Counted from the first letter of the stretch, positions 50,118 to 63,952 are shown. The stretch: DNA of 64,000 bases from Rhizophagus clarus (GCA_015698045.1 BLAL01000180.1:744001-808000); one strand, 5' to 3'. Numbers and translations are program-made. Notes: a model not told the origin generated them from the letters alone.

Positions 50118-53100
50118 ATGAAATTTAAACATCTCTTATCAATTTTTTTATCAATAGTTTTATTTGTAATATTACCAGTAAAATCAAATAACGTAACATA
50201 TACAGACGGAACAAATGGCACACCTATAGTATATAAAAGTCTAATTTATCAAGATAATACAATGGTTCTGCATATCGTTCGCATAATTTCTAGAAGTAAT
50301 GAAATTTGTTTTGAAACAAATTTATCATTTCGTGTCATTTATCCCAATGGAACTATTATACCAGTTGATATTTCGATGGATAAATTGGAGATGCAATCTT
50401 TAAATTTTTGTTTCGTTAATCTGTTTGACAATCGTCTCAGCCCTATTGCTCTTTATGCCATAGAAAGCAATTTTATATTAGTAACTTACGTTAATGCTGA
50501 AGATATAAATAATATTTATACTTACAATGAATGGGGAATGCTTATTGATTTAAGTGGAAATATTCACAGGTTAGAAAAAAATTGATTTTTTTTTACCTTT
50601 TGGAAAAAAAAGATAAAATGATTTATTTATTTTTATAGTAAAGCTTTATTGGGGCCCTCCTTTATTTATCCCGATACTAATCAATGGGCACCTGGATCAT
50701 CTATTGTTGTACCAAATGTTAATAAAGACCAAGGATTTCTCTTTCTTTCACTATCAAATAATTATACTTATGTACAGCAGTGGATAATGTAATTTTTTAT
50801 TATTAATTTAATTTTTTAATTTTAATCTAATGTATGATTTAATTTATCTTCTCTTTTTTTTTTTATCTTATGAAGAAATGATGGAATATTTAGCAATATT
50901 ACAAGAAGAAGTATTAGTCTCCCATATTCTACGATTAATACAATCATTGCGACAGTAGATGGAGGTTACATAAATGTATTTATCAATGATACAAGTTCAA
51001 TAACCAGAATTCCGGATGGTTTTTCTCCACAAGGAGGAGTTTACGCCATATACTATGAATATGGAACCAATGTTGAACGAGATGTGATTGTACTTTATGA
51101 AACTACGATTCCATTCAGTTCTTTCAACTCCACTGCTATTGATTGTGGAATATCTTATTCAGGAGTTGGTCAAACTTGTGTGTTAACCGTGCTTCCTAAT
51201 CCCACCACATTAAATCCAAATCCAAACCCTTTATTTATCAAAATTAAGTTCCTTTCAACAGGATCTGTTATTAATATCATGCCTATTATTTATAATCTAA
51301 TTCCAGGTTATAATAATACTCAAAATAATAATATAATGATATTTGAAATTAGGCCATTATATTATGGAGGTTTCTATTTTAATTTTATTCGAAAAATGGC
51401 AAATGGTACCTCTTTTATTTGGGGTTATGTTTTGGATGACAATGGCAATTTTACTCATTGGAACCTTTCAAATCCTACTGTAATAAATTTAACTACTGTC
51501 AATCCTGTTTTACCAAATAATACTCTGGTAATAGTTAAACCAACTGTAGATCAAACTTGGGGTTTAATTACCACTGATTTGTATAAAGTTTATGGAAGAG
51601 GTATGACGGTAGCAAAAAAATTTTTTTTTTTTTTTTTTTTTTTTCTTTTCTAACTTTCTGAACTTTCTGAACTTTACAAATACTTTAGATAATCATTACG
51701 GTAATATACTCATCAGCAATACAATTCCGACCATCGGTCAAAATTTCATTGCAAATGAAATTCATTCCCTTATAATTACATATACAATTCCTGTTGTTTT
51801 ATCAAATGGCACAATTACAATTTTTCAATATAATGGTTTAAGTTCTGATATTATACGTCAAGTCACTAATGCTCTATATCATACAAAATATGTAAAGTTG
51901 ATTGATGATTATACCGTTAATGTTACTATAATTGATAGTATTTTTAATAGTCCCATTAATACAACTTATTATGTTATAATTGGAAACGGTTTTGTAAAGA
52001 GTCAAAAATACAATGAACCTCTATATGGTTTAACTAGTAATGTTTGGCATTTTACTGCAAGTAAGTTCTTTATAATTATTTTATGCATATAAAATCAATT
52101 ATATATAATTAATTAATTTTCCAAATAGCTCCAAAAGTAGAAAAACAAAGTAATATTTATCGATTTCTTGATAGTGTTTATGGAAAAGTCAAATTAACCC
52201 ATGATGGGACTAATCTGTTTGACAATCTTATCGAGCTTGAAAAAAATTTTTTTTTTATTAATTTAACTCAAGAATTGGCCAATGCAATCGCTATTTCACA
52301 AGATCGAATATCCACTAATTATAGATTTGTAATCGATACTGAAAGTTCCCTAAAACAATATCTTTTATCTATTAAGATTGAAATACCTCAAAATCCATCA
52401 GATAGAGGATCTGAATTAATTGCCAATGATTTAGATGTTATGATCAAAAATATGGACATTACTATTCTTGCATCTGGAAGTTCTTCAAAATATTTGGAAT
52501 CAACTTATGGATATGCAACTATTCGTAAGTATTTAATTTCTTAAATTTTCAAGTAAATTTTATTCAAACTAAATAATTTTTTTTCTTTCTTTTTTTTTTT
52601 TTTTTTTAATTTAACATTTAAAATAGCCAAGTTTTATAATAATACTACTCTCATGTTTCAAATTATTTTAACTTGTGGTTTCATTGGAATACTGACCATA
52701 TTTTACTTCATTTCTATATATTATGATATAAAAAATGAAGTAAAAAATGAAAGTAATGTAAAAAATGATGAAATTAATGGCTGGTATGAAAAAAGAAAAA
52801 AATGTATTACAAAAATTTTTTCTTTAATGGTAACTATATTTTAATTGAAAGTCAAATACTAATATAATATACTAATATCATATATATTATATTTAATTTA
52901 GAAAAATCATCTTGAAATTTATTCATATGGATTTAATATTTTATCATTTGTATTGGATATTCTTTTTGCTAAAATAGAGGCAGGTAGTGTCAAAATTATT
53001 TTTATTGCAAGGTAAATTAATTTTTTAAATTAAATTAAAATTTTGTTTTTTTTTTTTTAAATCTTAAAAATATTAAAAATAATAATTTTTTTTTTAAGTG

Positions 53101-53703
53101 TTTTTTTTGTAACATTTCCGTATGCTATAAAATTAGGATATGCTATTTATATTATACTTGAAGAACTTATAAATACAAAAGAAAATTGGATTGATACAAT
53201 ATTTCAAAAGTTATGTCCTAAATGGTTATACTCAAAAATAACATTAATAAAAAATCAAAATGAAGATTTAGATGATCAAAATAATGATTCAGATGATCAA
53301 AATAATGATTCAGATGATCAAAATAATGATTCAGATAATCAAAATAATGATTCAGAAATTCAAAATAATGATTCAGAAATTCAAAATAATGGTTTAGAAG
53401 AGCAAAAAGATGATTCAGAAGATCAAAAAGATGAAAAGGAAATATCAAAAAATATTACAATGATAAAATGGTTAGAAAGTTCAAAAAATCATAAAATAAT
53501 TCTTACAATATTAATATTACTAGCAGGAGCTGATATTGAAGCTTTAGAAATATTTAATTTTCAATTTTATGGATATAAATTTAATGTTAAATTATCTGAA
53601 AATTTTGAAAAAAAAATTATTTATGGAAGATTTATTAGTATTATTATTAAAAATATTCCTGATTTAATTATTAGGGTATGTAATTTTATTTTTACATTAT
53701 ATA

Positions 53704-53735
<32 letters not shown>

Positions 53736-53876
53736 AATTATTAATTAATTTTATTTAAAAATTAATAGAGTTACTTTTTAACTAAAGCAATTGATTTTAG
53801 TTATTTATCCACTTTTCCTCTTTTAATATCTTTTATAAAAATTTTAAATCTTGTTATAAGAAGTTTATTAAATTAA
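50118..53876 (+). CDS. Large secreted/multi-pass membrane protein of unknown function
   Basis: Nine exons: 50118-50569, 50639-50788, 50876-51600, 51689-52060, 52129-52524, 52627-52829, 52902-53011, 53099-53675, 53769-53876; phases agree, 1030 residues. A signal peptide (residues 1-23) precedes an extracellular region of about 690 residues rich in N-glycosylation sequons and beta-strand patterns (several blade-like repeats with WGLI/WGYV motifs). A transmembrane helix follows near residue 705-730 (ILTCGFIGILTIFYFISIYY), then further hydrophobic segments. A cytosolic acidic heptad repeat (about 865-920) precedes two more hydrophobic stretches. I do not recognise the family. The layout suggests a surface receptor-like or adhesion protein. 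The whole gene is as AT-rich as its surroundings, but exons keep frame over 3.1 kb, arguing for selection. Confidence 0.8.
53265..53430 (+). repeat. Coding 21-bp minisatellite (DDQNNDS heptads)
   Basis: About seven to eight tandem copies of 'gatgatcaaaataatgattca' inside exon 8 of the 50118-53876 gene, encoding DDQNNDS and variants EIQNNDS and EEQKDDS. Units are 21 bp, so gain or loss keeps frame. Confidence 0.9.
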
Positions 53877-55487
53877 AAAAAAATATATATATATAGTAAT
53901 AGTTTTTAAATTTTTTATTTTTCTTTATTAGTTATAATTTATAATTATATTATTAATAATTTAATTAATAAATATTATTAAATGGATTTATTTAAATTTC
54001 ATTATTAGTAAAATTAAATTTTAATTATTATTAGTAATTTTATTAATTTTTACCATATAATTTTATTTTAAAATAATAAAAGGAGTAAAACAGATCTTTG
54101 TAATTAACTATAAATTTTTAAAAAAAATAGGTGATAAATAATATAATTAAGATTTTTTTGCATAATTAAAAAATATTTAAAGTAAGACAATTTTTTTTAA
54201 GAATAATAAAATATATTTTTATTTTATAAAAAAAAAAAAAAAATAAAGGAAAAAAGAATTATAAAAAAATGTTAAGTATGATAAATGAAAAATATGATCT
54301 AATAACTAATATCATTTATAATAATTATTTAATAATTTAAATAAAGTAATAATTAACAAATAATTTAAAAGAAAACAAAAATAATAATAATAAGTAAAAT
54401 AAAGCTAAATTAAATACACTTTCTGTTAAGTTGATAATAATAGTAATATATAGGCAAATAATTTGCTGTATTATTTTAATCAAATTTCTCTTTATATTGA
54501 ATATTTACATATAAAGAAAAATTAAAAAATAAATAATATAAATTTAAGTAATAGCCTAAAGAAAATTGATATAATTAAATATGACTATTTTAACTTTTCA
54601 GATATAGATTATATATCATAAATAAATGATGAGTATTAAAATGAATTTATAATTTTATTTTTATTAAAACATAAATTAAAAAATGCTTTTTTTATAAAAA
54701 ATAATAAAAAAATATTAATAAATATATTTGATAAAGAAAACAAAAGGATGCTCTTACAATTAAATAACCTAAAATTGATATATAATTTAACTGATATTAA
54801 AGAAAATATCACAGAAGTTCTTAAAATTGTAAATTAAATAAATACAATTAATATAATATTTTAAAAAATTTTTTTATTATTAAATCCTAATTTTATTAAA
54901 AAAACAATGGTTATAAGATATTTTATAAATATTTAAATTTATCATAAAATAAATATAAGTATTATTCTTATTACTATCTTTTACTATATCATATAATAAT
55001 AATTTTTTTTATAAATTATATAATAATAAGATAGTATTTTTCAGAAAAATAAAAAAATAATGGATTAAAATACTTAACTTCTTGTATTATTAAATTTAAT
55101 AAAATTTAAAAAAGTTAAATCAAATACAAAAAAAATAGTCACTAACTATAATAAAACATTAATGTTATTAAAAATCAAAGCAAAAACTTATATAGATAAT
55201 TTGAATAATATTAAAATATTTAGATTAAACTAAAAAGTAATTTTTGTAATTACTATAAAACTAAAAATAGAAATAACTATAAAAATTTGAAAGGCTTATT
55301 TAAGAAATTCTTGATAATATTTATAATACAAGTCTTTATATTGTCAGAAGAAGTAAAAAAAAAAAATTATGAATTTTGAATTTTTTAAAATATAAGGTAT
55401 TGGAAATTATTTTTAATTTTAACACAATTTTTAAATTTTTAGATATTTCCTATACTTTTAACTATTAGAAAAATTTCACTTTCTTTT
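53877..55487. other. AT-rich gene-free tract
   Basis: About 1.6 kb of near-pure AT sequence. No gene, repeat boundary or RNA that I can support. Confidence 0.6.
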
Positions 55488-55864
55488 AGGAGCATGCCAG
55501 AAATCAGCTGATTTAATAGGGGGGTAGAGGCTAACCTAAAAATCAGATTCCTATGATTGGCTATAAATTATATAATATATATAATATATTATTATTATTT
55601 ATATATTAAAATAGTTTTTTACAATTAACTTACCATCTAATAGTTCAACTTAACTAAACTTTTTTTTATTTTGTAGGGCTTATCAAAAGCTATAAAACAA
55701 AAAAAAAATTTATAAAAATTGGATTACTAGATTACGAGTTATTTATATAAATATAATTATATATATTATTATATATTTTTTTAACTAATCAAAATGCGAT
55801 CAGGTGGGGGTGAGAGGGTAAGAGCTACTAATTGAAGAAAATCAGCTGATTCTGACACGCCTCT
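55488..55864. mobile_element. MITE with imperfect 27-bp terminal inverted repeats (AATCAGCTGATT)
   Basis: The left end agGagcatGcCAGAaATCAG and the right end in reverse complement agAggcgtGtCAGAATCAGC align, and both continue into the palindrome AATCAGCTGATT. The element is 377 bp and non-coding. Target duplication is unclear (possibly TA). Termini of this kind are usual for Tc1/mariner-derived MITEs. Confidence 0.6.
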
Positions 55865-56160
55865 TATTTAAAAGAAAAAAGAATAATAGCATTTAAAAAT
55901 CTATTATATTTTTTTTTGCATTGAAATTGTATCTACATTTATTAGTTTAAATAGGATTAGATAATAATTACTTTTATACTATATATAATACTCTCAACCA
56001 GGGTCAGTTTATTCATTCACCATAAAAATCTATTATATATAATTAAAATTATTTATTTATTTAAGATATATATTTATTTTTTTTGAAGAATTAATACTTA
56101 GTTATATTTATTTATATTACTTAATATATAGATAAAAATAAAAATTAGTAAATTAATTGC

Positions 56161-56749
56161 CAGTCTGCCACTCAACGATACAAAATGATCAGCAATCTAT
56201 AATTAATTTTAACAGACTTTTATATATTAAATACTATTGTTCTGGAATGGTGTTTGTACTATCTTAAAAACATGTCACAACAACATAAATACTTCAAAAA
56301 TTTGCTAGAAAAAGATATTACATTACCTGAATATGTTTTTCAAAACTGGTAGGATCAAGGTATGCCAAAAAAAAAAATAAAAATAATAAAAAAAATTTTT
56401 TTTTTTTGTTATTTTGTTAATTCTGAAAGAAAACATTATATATTTTTCAATAGTATAAAAAAAAATCTCATAAAATTTGCAAAATTTGTGTATAAAAAAT
56501 CTCAACTTGACTAAAATATAAGGTGAAATAATGACTTCTTCTAAGGTAAACTTGTTAAATTTTATATTGAATGATAAAAAATTTTTTTTATGGCATATTC
56601 ACGTTTAATGTTATTGATTGGTGAGTTATCATTACATTTAAATGTGACCTTGTGGGATAAAATCAGCATCAAAATATGCTAATTAGCGTAATTTATAAAA
56701 ATCTGCAATAGATCTATAAATTAATTTTATATCATTGAGTAACAGACTG
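56161..56749. mobile_element. Decayed inverted-repeat DNA element
   Basis: The left end cagtctgccactcaacgata and the reverse complement of the right end, cagtctgttactcaatgata, match at 17 of 20 positions, and similarity continues inward (aaaat). The interior holds a possible transposase relic (56240-56360) that I cannot assign. The right end touches the foldback element at 56751. Confidence 0.5.
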
Positions 56750-56750
56750 A

Positions 56751-57102
56751 CACAGGTTGAAATTAGTTAAATAGGGTATCAATAGAGTATTAATAGGTTA
56801 TCAATCGGCTATCAATAAGCTACCCTATTGGTAGCCTATTGAACTTGCGCCATAATCCGTCATCAATCGGGCAGGCTGATTGATAGCCGATTGATAACTT
56901 ATTGATAACCTATTAGTATCCTATTGGTATTTTTATTAAATAGGGTATCAATAGGGTATCAATAGGTTATCAATCAGCCTGCCTGATTGGTGATAGATTA
57001 TGGCGCAAGTTCAATAGGCTACCAATAGGGTAGCCGATTGATAGCCGATTGATAACCTATTGATAACCTATTGATACCCTATTTAACTAATTTCAACCTG
57101 TG
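56751..57102. mobile_element. Foldback MITE with CACAGGTTGAA termini and 3-bp TSD
   Basis: A 352-bp element that is almost entirely an inverted repeat: cacaggttgaaattagttaa at 56751 returns as its complement ending ...cctgtg at 57102. The flanks carry TGA at 56748-56750 and 57103-57105. Inside each arm are tandem 11-mers (AGGGTATCAAT, AGGTTATCAAT, CGGCTATCAAT). Termini and 3-bp duplication match the 9.7 kb CACTA-like transposon. Confidence 0.85.
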
Positions 57103-57105
57103 TGA

Positions 57106-57906
57106 TAATTAAAGTTTTATTAGATTAGAGTTTTAATAAAAAGGTAAAAAGTTTTTAAAGCTCATTCTTTATTTAATTAAAGCAAAAAGAATTTAAAAAC
57201 TTTTTAATATAATTTTAATAAAATAATGCTTTATAATGATTATGTAAATTTATTTTTTTTATATAGTAATTAAAAATTATTAATAAAAATTAAAATATAT
57301 ATATATATATTTGCTATTTCAGCTTAAAATCCTTTCAATATTTCTTAATAAATATTATATAATATATTATTATGAATTGAAATTGTAAATATTTATCTAT
57401 TACTATTGGTATTAAATTAGTATTTTTCAACAAATATTATATAACATATTATTGTAAGCTGGATTGTTCAGTTATAATTGTATGTGATATAAAAATTAAA
57501 ATATCTTTTTTGTAAAAATTGAAAAAATCTTTATTAAAATAAACAGGAAATATTATCATAAAAATTAATATACAAAGATGTAATATATAATAAAAAAAAT
57601 GGATATATTATTAAGTTTATTATTATTTTCTTTATTATTAATCAATAAAGTTATATTGATTCATAATAATTTTAATAAAGTCTATTAAAGAATTTGTTTG
57701 AGTAATATTTAATAATTAAATTGATATTAGAAATTATTAAATAGATAAAAGTAAATAATTAAAATAAAATATTAATATAAAAATTTTATATATATTTCCT
57801 ATATATCAAACTTTTATATTTATTTTGTATATATTAATAAAAATTTTTTTCTTAACATTTTTTAAAATATTAAACAATTTTTTTCATATAAAATTATTAT
57901 TGATTA
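57106..57906. other. AT-rich spacer
   Basis: No gene or element recognised. AT content is extreme. Confidence 0.6.
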
Positions 57907-58086
57907 TAGATGCCACCCAAATCCAAAATAATTTAGGATTATGATAGCTCAAATATACAAATCCAAATTAATTTACAAATTACATATATAAATTTTGCAA
58001 TTTGTATATTTGGGATTTGGGAATTATAGCTGTTAAAATGTACAAATTAATTTGGGATTTATTTAAAATAATTTGGATGGTATCTA
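57907..58086. mobile_element. Small MITE, TAGATRCCAYCCAAAT termini
   Basis: The left end tagatgccacccaaat and the reverse complement of the right end, tagataccatccaaat, differ at two of 16 positions. Ends lie at TA dinucleotides, consistent with a TA duplication. The interior is palindromic (tatgatagctcaaatataca versus tgtatatttgggatttggga). Confidence 0.65.
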
Positions 58087-58749
58087 TATTATTGATCATA
58101 TCAGTTAATATAATAGTATATTTTTTTTTAAATTATATGAGTAGCTTAAATATTATATGGCTATATGCAATAAGTATGTCATCTTTAACTACTTTAATAA
58201 TACCTAAAAATATTTAGCAATATTATATCATATGAGATCAAATGTAATATTTTTACAATAGTTCGATAAAAATTTATTTATTTTGTATAATATAATAGTT
58301 TATGATTCAATATAATCTCTTTTATAGAAAGTCTATTTGTATATGTTTTTTATAAAAAATAATACTGAATATAAAAATAAATTTTTATATTTTTATTATT
58401 AAATATTTTTAAATATTTTTTAACTATTCTATTTATATATTAATATATATAATTTTTATTAATTTATTTATAATAAAATGGTGAACAAATATATATATGT
58501 TGTAAAATTAGTAAAAATATGTTACTTTTTTTAAAAAAAAATAAAAAAAGTTTAACAGATACAAATTATGTTATGATAAAGAAAGATTTATTATTAGTAA
58601 AATAAAAAAAATTATAATCCTATAAACTATAATGCAAAAATATATCATTATAAAGAAATATCTATTATATTAAAGAAATTAATCCCCTCTCCTCAAAACA
58701 GAAACAAAAAAATTCACTAAAACATGTTCCTCAAATACAAAAAATTAAT

Positions 58750-60048
58750 TTTAGAATTGCAACTCTCAATATTCAAACAATTAATCAAGAAAAAATTGTA
58801 GATGTAATGGAATATATGACAACCAATAATATCGATATTCTCGGTCTGGCTGAAACCAACGTTAATAAAAATATATTAAGAATTCTAGAACATACAGTTC
58901 AAGATAAATTCAAATTATACTTTACGACAGAAGAGAAGAAGGGGACAGGCATCGGATTCTTAGTTAAAAAAGAATTCGCCATTTATGTACAACAATTCCA
59001 ACATTTCGAAGGACGTATAGATTTCATTGACTTCTATACTAAAAAGAAGAAAATCCGTATTGTCCAAGCATATATTAATGTACAAGACAAAGAAAAGCCG
59101 CAAGTTAAAAGGCTATACAAACAAATTGAACATTGGACAAACCAATGTCTGGACTCTTTCGTTAAAGATATTATTATAATGGGAGATTTTAACACCAAAT
59201 GGAATGAATATGAACTCCTCGATGCATCACATTGGCGACATGACATATTCAATTATTTCAAAAAACACTTCATCAAAGAATCAACTTCAGTTTTCTGCGA
59301 TGACATCTCAGATATGTACACATACATTCCAAACAACCCAAATCACGCACACAATAAAATAGATTACATATAGTGTAATATAGACCTTATGTTATCAACT
59401 ATGGATAGTAAACCACAAGACGTTCAACCGGTTATTAAAACAGACCACCGAATGATCACTCTGGATCTTTTCATAGATAATATTATTATCAATAAGAATA
59501 ATACACAGAAACGCTAAACTCCTCCAAAGACAATTTATTGTTATGATGAAATGCAAAAAACAGATGGAGAATGGAATTGGGATAAATTTAATAAAGACAT
59601 AAGTGAGTACTTGGATGATCCAAATATTAAACTAACAACCAACAAGATAAGAGGTATTAACTCACAAAAACAGTTAAATCAATTATGGAATTTATTTAGA
59701 AAAGCCATAATGCATAGCGCCAAACGCAACATCAAACAAAAAAAGAAAAAACTTAAATGGAATCGTCATCCACTATACGATTCTGACTTAAAAAGAGATC
59801 TGAATATATTGAAAGGAATGCTCAACAAGATCCGTAGAGCAAAACTAGACTTTAATGATAGGTCAATAGAAAATAGGCAAAAAATAATAACTCATATTAC
59901 CGCTCTGCATAGAAGAAGTAACAGTATTAGATCAAGTACCTTGTCAGACTTCATCTCAATTACGAAAAGATACAATATTACAATCTCTTTTTACGTGATA
60001 AAACTTTTCAGTATAAAGATATTCTACAAAACACCATCATTATATTAG
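58750..60048 (+). pseudogene. LINE ORF: AP-like endonuclease and linker
   Basis: The frame starts with the exonuclease-endonuclease-phosphatase signature FRIATLNIQT, then ILGLAETNVNKN (catalytic Glu), RIVQAYINV, IIMGDFNTKWNE (catalytic Asp/Asn) and NKIDYI, ending with KTDHRMI (catalytic Asp-His). In-frame stops occur at TAG 59371, TAA 59515 and TAA 60046. After the endonuclease comes a Lys-rich helical linker. Nicking of target DNA is the family role; this copy is broken. Confidence 0.82.
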
Positions 60049-60089
60049 AATCTAAATATATTAATGCAACATATGAATACAAGAAGAAC

Positions 60090-61849
60090 ATGATGGACAC
60101 GTTCATACAAGAAACGAATCAAAATTACAAAACAGATAAAAAGAAAATGATCAAATCTGTTTTGGAACGTCCCCATACTTCATTATCTATTGATAAAGTC
60201 TATAAAAATGATAACAATGAAGATATTCTTTATACTGAAGAAACTGAAGTTAAAGAACAAATCAACCTTCATTTCCAAATGATAGCTGGCGCTATCAATT
60301 GTGAGAAAGATTTATCCCAACATCCTGAATGGCAAGATCAATATCAACCTAAACATGACGTTTAATACACCATATATAGTGATTTAATGAAATATCCAAC
60401 GCTAGATGAATGGATAGATAATGTTAAATCTCTCCCTAATAATAAAGCCTCTGGTCCTTCTGGTATATTTTATGAAATGCTAAAAAATCTGAATGAAGAT
60501 AATCAATCCTTTCTACACGCGTTCACATGTGTATGTATGGATTTAAATGATATATCTGACGAATGGAAAAAGCTACAATATACCCGATCCCTAAGCCAAA
60601 ACCCTTCTTCGCTAATTTAACAAACACCAGACCGATTATGCTCCTCGAAACTCCTCGAAAAGCTTTCATCAGTTTACTAAATAAACGCCTTAGTTGAATA
60701 CTGAAGAACAATAACGTGCTCAAAGGAAACCAATTCGCTGCTTTACCAGGCAACTTCACCTTCGAGCCAATCCGCATGATTAATGAAATAATACAAGACG
60801 TGAAAGAAAATAATAAAGAACTTTGGCTTCTTTCCCAGGATTTAGGAAAAGCCTATGATCATGTTAACATCTTCATGCTAGAAAAGGCGATGGAACGTAT
60901 TAAGATACCGCCCAATTTTATAAAAATAACATCTAGCCTCTTTAAAAATCAACAAAATCAAGTAATTACCGCTTATAGATTGACCGATCCATATGACGTG
61001 TTAATTGGAATTGATCAAGGGGAAGTCATATCACCGTTGTTATGGTGTATATACTATGATCCCTTACTATGCGAGATAGAACAAAGAAAACTTGGCTATA
61101 CTTTAGAAGCACCAAAGATAGCCTTAAACAAATTTTATGGTAAAGATACATCTGAGGAAACAGAGAAACTTACAATATCATCCAGCGCGTATATGGATGA
61201 CACTCAGTGGCTAGCTCCTAGCCAAAATAACTTAGAAAAAATACTCGAGATAGCAGACTTCTTCTACAAACTTAATGATATTCAAGTTAATAAAGAGAAG
61301 TCTGAACTCTTAGTCAGATATAAACAAGGAAGATACAGACCAAAACTAAAACCACATGAACCTGTCACTCTAAGGTTTGGTTCTGATTCAATATTTATAA
61401 TCCCTGTTTCACCTCGAAGTTCTATCCGCATATTAGGCGTCTATTTTGATGAAAGAAATACCTTTCAATCAACAATCAAACGAATTAATGATGAAATCAA
61501 TGAATTACGATATAAATACGCTAGGAAAAGGATCACAGATAAGCACATGATCTATATTTTCAATAGTGTTATTATTCCTAGAATTGAATATTGGTCGCAA
61601 GTCAAAGTGCTTACCAAAAAATTCATGGATAAGATTATGAATCGGTTCCTGTCAACATTCAAGAAAAAACTACGACTTTTGATAACTACACCTAATAAAA
61701 TCTTCTTCAATAAGATTTATAATACTAAAAACATTGGTGATAATCAAGACCAAGCCAAAATTACTAACATCCTGATACAAATTAACGATGTTTCAGTTTT
61801 AGGTAAAATTACACATTTAAGGCTTAAGAACATTCAACACAAAGAATGA
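60090..61849 (+). pseudogene. LINE ORF: reverse transcriptase domain
   Basis: Relative to the endonuclease part the frame is shifted near 60050, and it shifts again near 60600-60710. RT motifs are readable: LPNNKASGPSGIFYEML (motif 0/1), SQDLGKAYDHV (motif A with catalytic Asp), IDQGEVISPLLW (motif B), SAYMDDTQWLA (motif C, YMDD) and ILGVYFDE (thumb boundary). TAA at 60363 and TGA at 61847 are in-frame stops. Confidence 0.85.
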
Positions 61850-63952
61850 CTTCCCTTATCTTTATTAGCTATACTCCCAGAAAAGATTGTCAAAAAGTAC
61901 AGGAACAACTTCTTGATTGCTTTGCTCAACCTATTGAAGAATCACAACATTTTATTGATTAATAATTCGTCATATGACTGGTTGATCCCTGGAGGACAAA
62001 TATCGTTACTACAAGTATTAGAAGATGCATATTTCCACCATCTATTTTTTTTTAAGAAATACAGAAGCTTATTTTTAGAACAAATCCTTTCTGATGATGG
62101 TCTCCTATTAAATACTAACGAGATCAGAGACAAATTCAATATACCAACCATTTTAGCGCTCAAATGGTATCGTAAAATAATTACTGTGTTGAATACAAAC
62201 AAAAAAATATTATCATCCATTAATCGAATTTATAATACTAACTACACCAATTGTCTGATCACAACTCAACAATTCTCCAGAGAATCTGAGGCGGACAGAA
62301 TACGAAAAAATTACACTTCAAAACCAATCTTATTTAACATAGATAATTATCCTAACTATTATGTGGACACCCCGAAGAAGAATGTAGATTTTGATACAAA
62401 CTCCTTCACGCTAGAACATTATAAGATCGATTCAATAAGCAACAATAATAAATTAGAAATAAGTCGTTGTCAAGGATGCAATAATACAACTTCAACATAC
62501 ACACCCTTGCGCCCACGAAGGAACCAAGTACAAGAATCATTCTGCAATATTGAATGTAATATTTCCAATACATCTATTTTATACACGGGTCAATGCACGA
62601 CTGCAACAAGGGACAAACATCGCCTTATTCCGGTCGATCTCAACTTGCACTTACACCAAGTAATTAATTCAACATCATCCATAATTAATATACCAACAAT
62701 CAGAAATAATAGCACCAGCATTATTAATCAATCGCATAATATAGATAAACAATTACTCCAACATTTCGAAGTTAACTCTAAATTGGAAGCGTTACACATT
62801 ATTCAACAACATCTTAAAGACGAAGACACTTTATCCTTTTATACTGATAGCTCATTGATTAATGCTAATACACAAGCTGCTTCAATGACTGCTGGTTTCA
62901 TACGCGTCTCTGATACAAACCTTATCACTCATTCGTTTACAACTACAATAGAAAATTGGCCTTCATCTCTTAGAGCTGAACTTTTCGCCATCTTATTATC
63001 ACTTATCGTATCACCATATGGATGTCAAGTAGACATTAATACTGACAGCTAAAATTCGATCAACATTATTCAACGCATTTATAACAATCCGACCTTCTCA
63101 ATTAGAGATTATTTTCGCCTTCCTAACAATAATATAGTTATTAACAATGTTGTCTCAATTATTAAAGCCAAAAATTTAACACTTCGATTTAACAAAGTTA
63201 AAGTACACAACAACAATTATTTTAACGAGAGGATTGATCAGGAATGCAAAATTGCGCACTACAACTCAACTCCCGCCCTCGTCATTAAACAACAATATTT
63301 TGATAACATTCAGTTCATACCACAATGGGGTTCTATACCCATTGAACGAAAATTAAGGAAATTTGTCACAGAAAGTTCTAATATTAAAAACTATTTGTCA
63401 TTTTTACACCTACCACAGAATTATAAATACAAAGACGTTGTCAATTGGGATATCACATTGTGGATATTATGCAACAATGGCGAAAAAGCAGAGACCAATT
63501 TTGAACAACACCGTAAAATGATCTTTAAATACAAACTATTATCAGAACAATTAGCTGTTCTAGAAAAAACTAAGCAACAATACTATGATATATATCAAGA
63601 CTCCAATTGTCCTTTATGTGCTGAAGAAAAAGAAACCTTTACTTACATTTGGTTATGTCCGTACCAAACAGAAGTCTTTAGTCAATTATATAACAATTTC
63701 AAAAATACGTTAATTTTTGGGATTCTAAATTTAACAACTGACGTCTCTGCTCAACAACTAAATGATCAATTTGATCTCTTATTATATACAAAAAGTTTTC
63801 ACGCTAACAATATCACATTCATAGATATTATTAAAGGTTTTGTCCCCATAACATTAGTAGAATGGCTACAGAAGTATACTACTGCAACCCAACGTCGCAA
63901 GCTCTTAATCAAAGCTTTTGATAAATTATATGAAGATTCCCTGGAACTTTGA
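61850..63952 (+). pseudogene. LINE ORF: RNase H domain and C-terminal Cys-rich tail
   Basis: In the same frame as the RT. Catalytic residues of RNase H are visible: FYTDSSL (Asp), SLRAELFAILL (Glu) and DINTDS (Asp), the last directly followed by a TAA at 63050. Further on, CPLCAEEKETFTYIWLCPYQ is the Cys-rich motif found at the C-terminus of many LINE proteins. The frame ends at 63952. Confidence 0.8.

Noticed and set aside
56240..56360. Possible Tc1/mariner transposase relic
   Set aside because: A few residues (…LPEYVFQN…) are suggestive, but frame and catalytic Asp residues cannot be traced.
58002..58217. Hydrophobic 71-codon frame
   Set aside because: Starts inside a palindromic MITE; composition explains the hydrophobicity.
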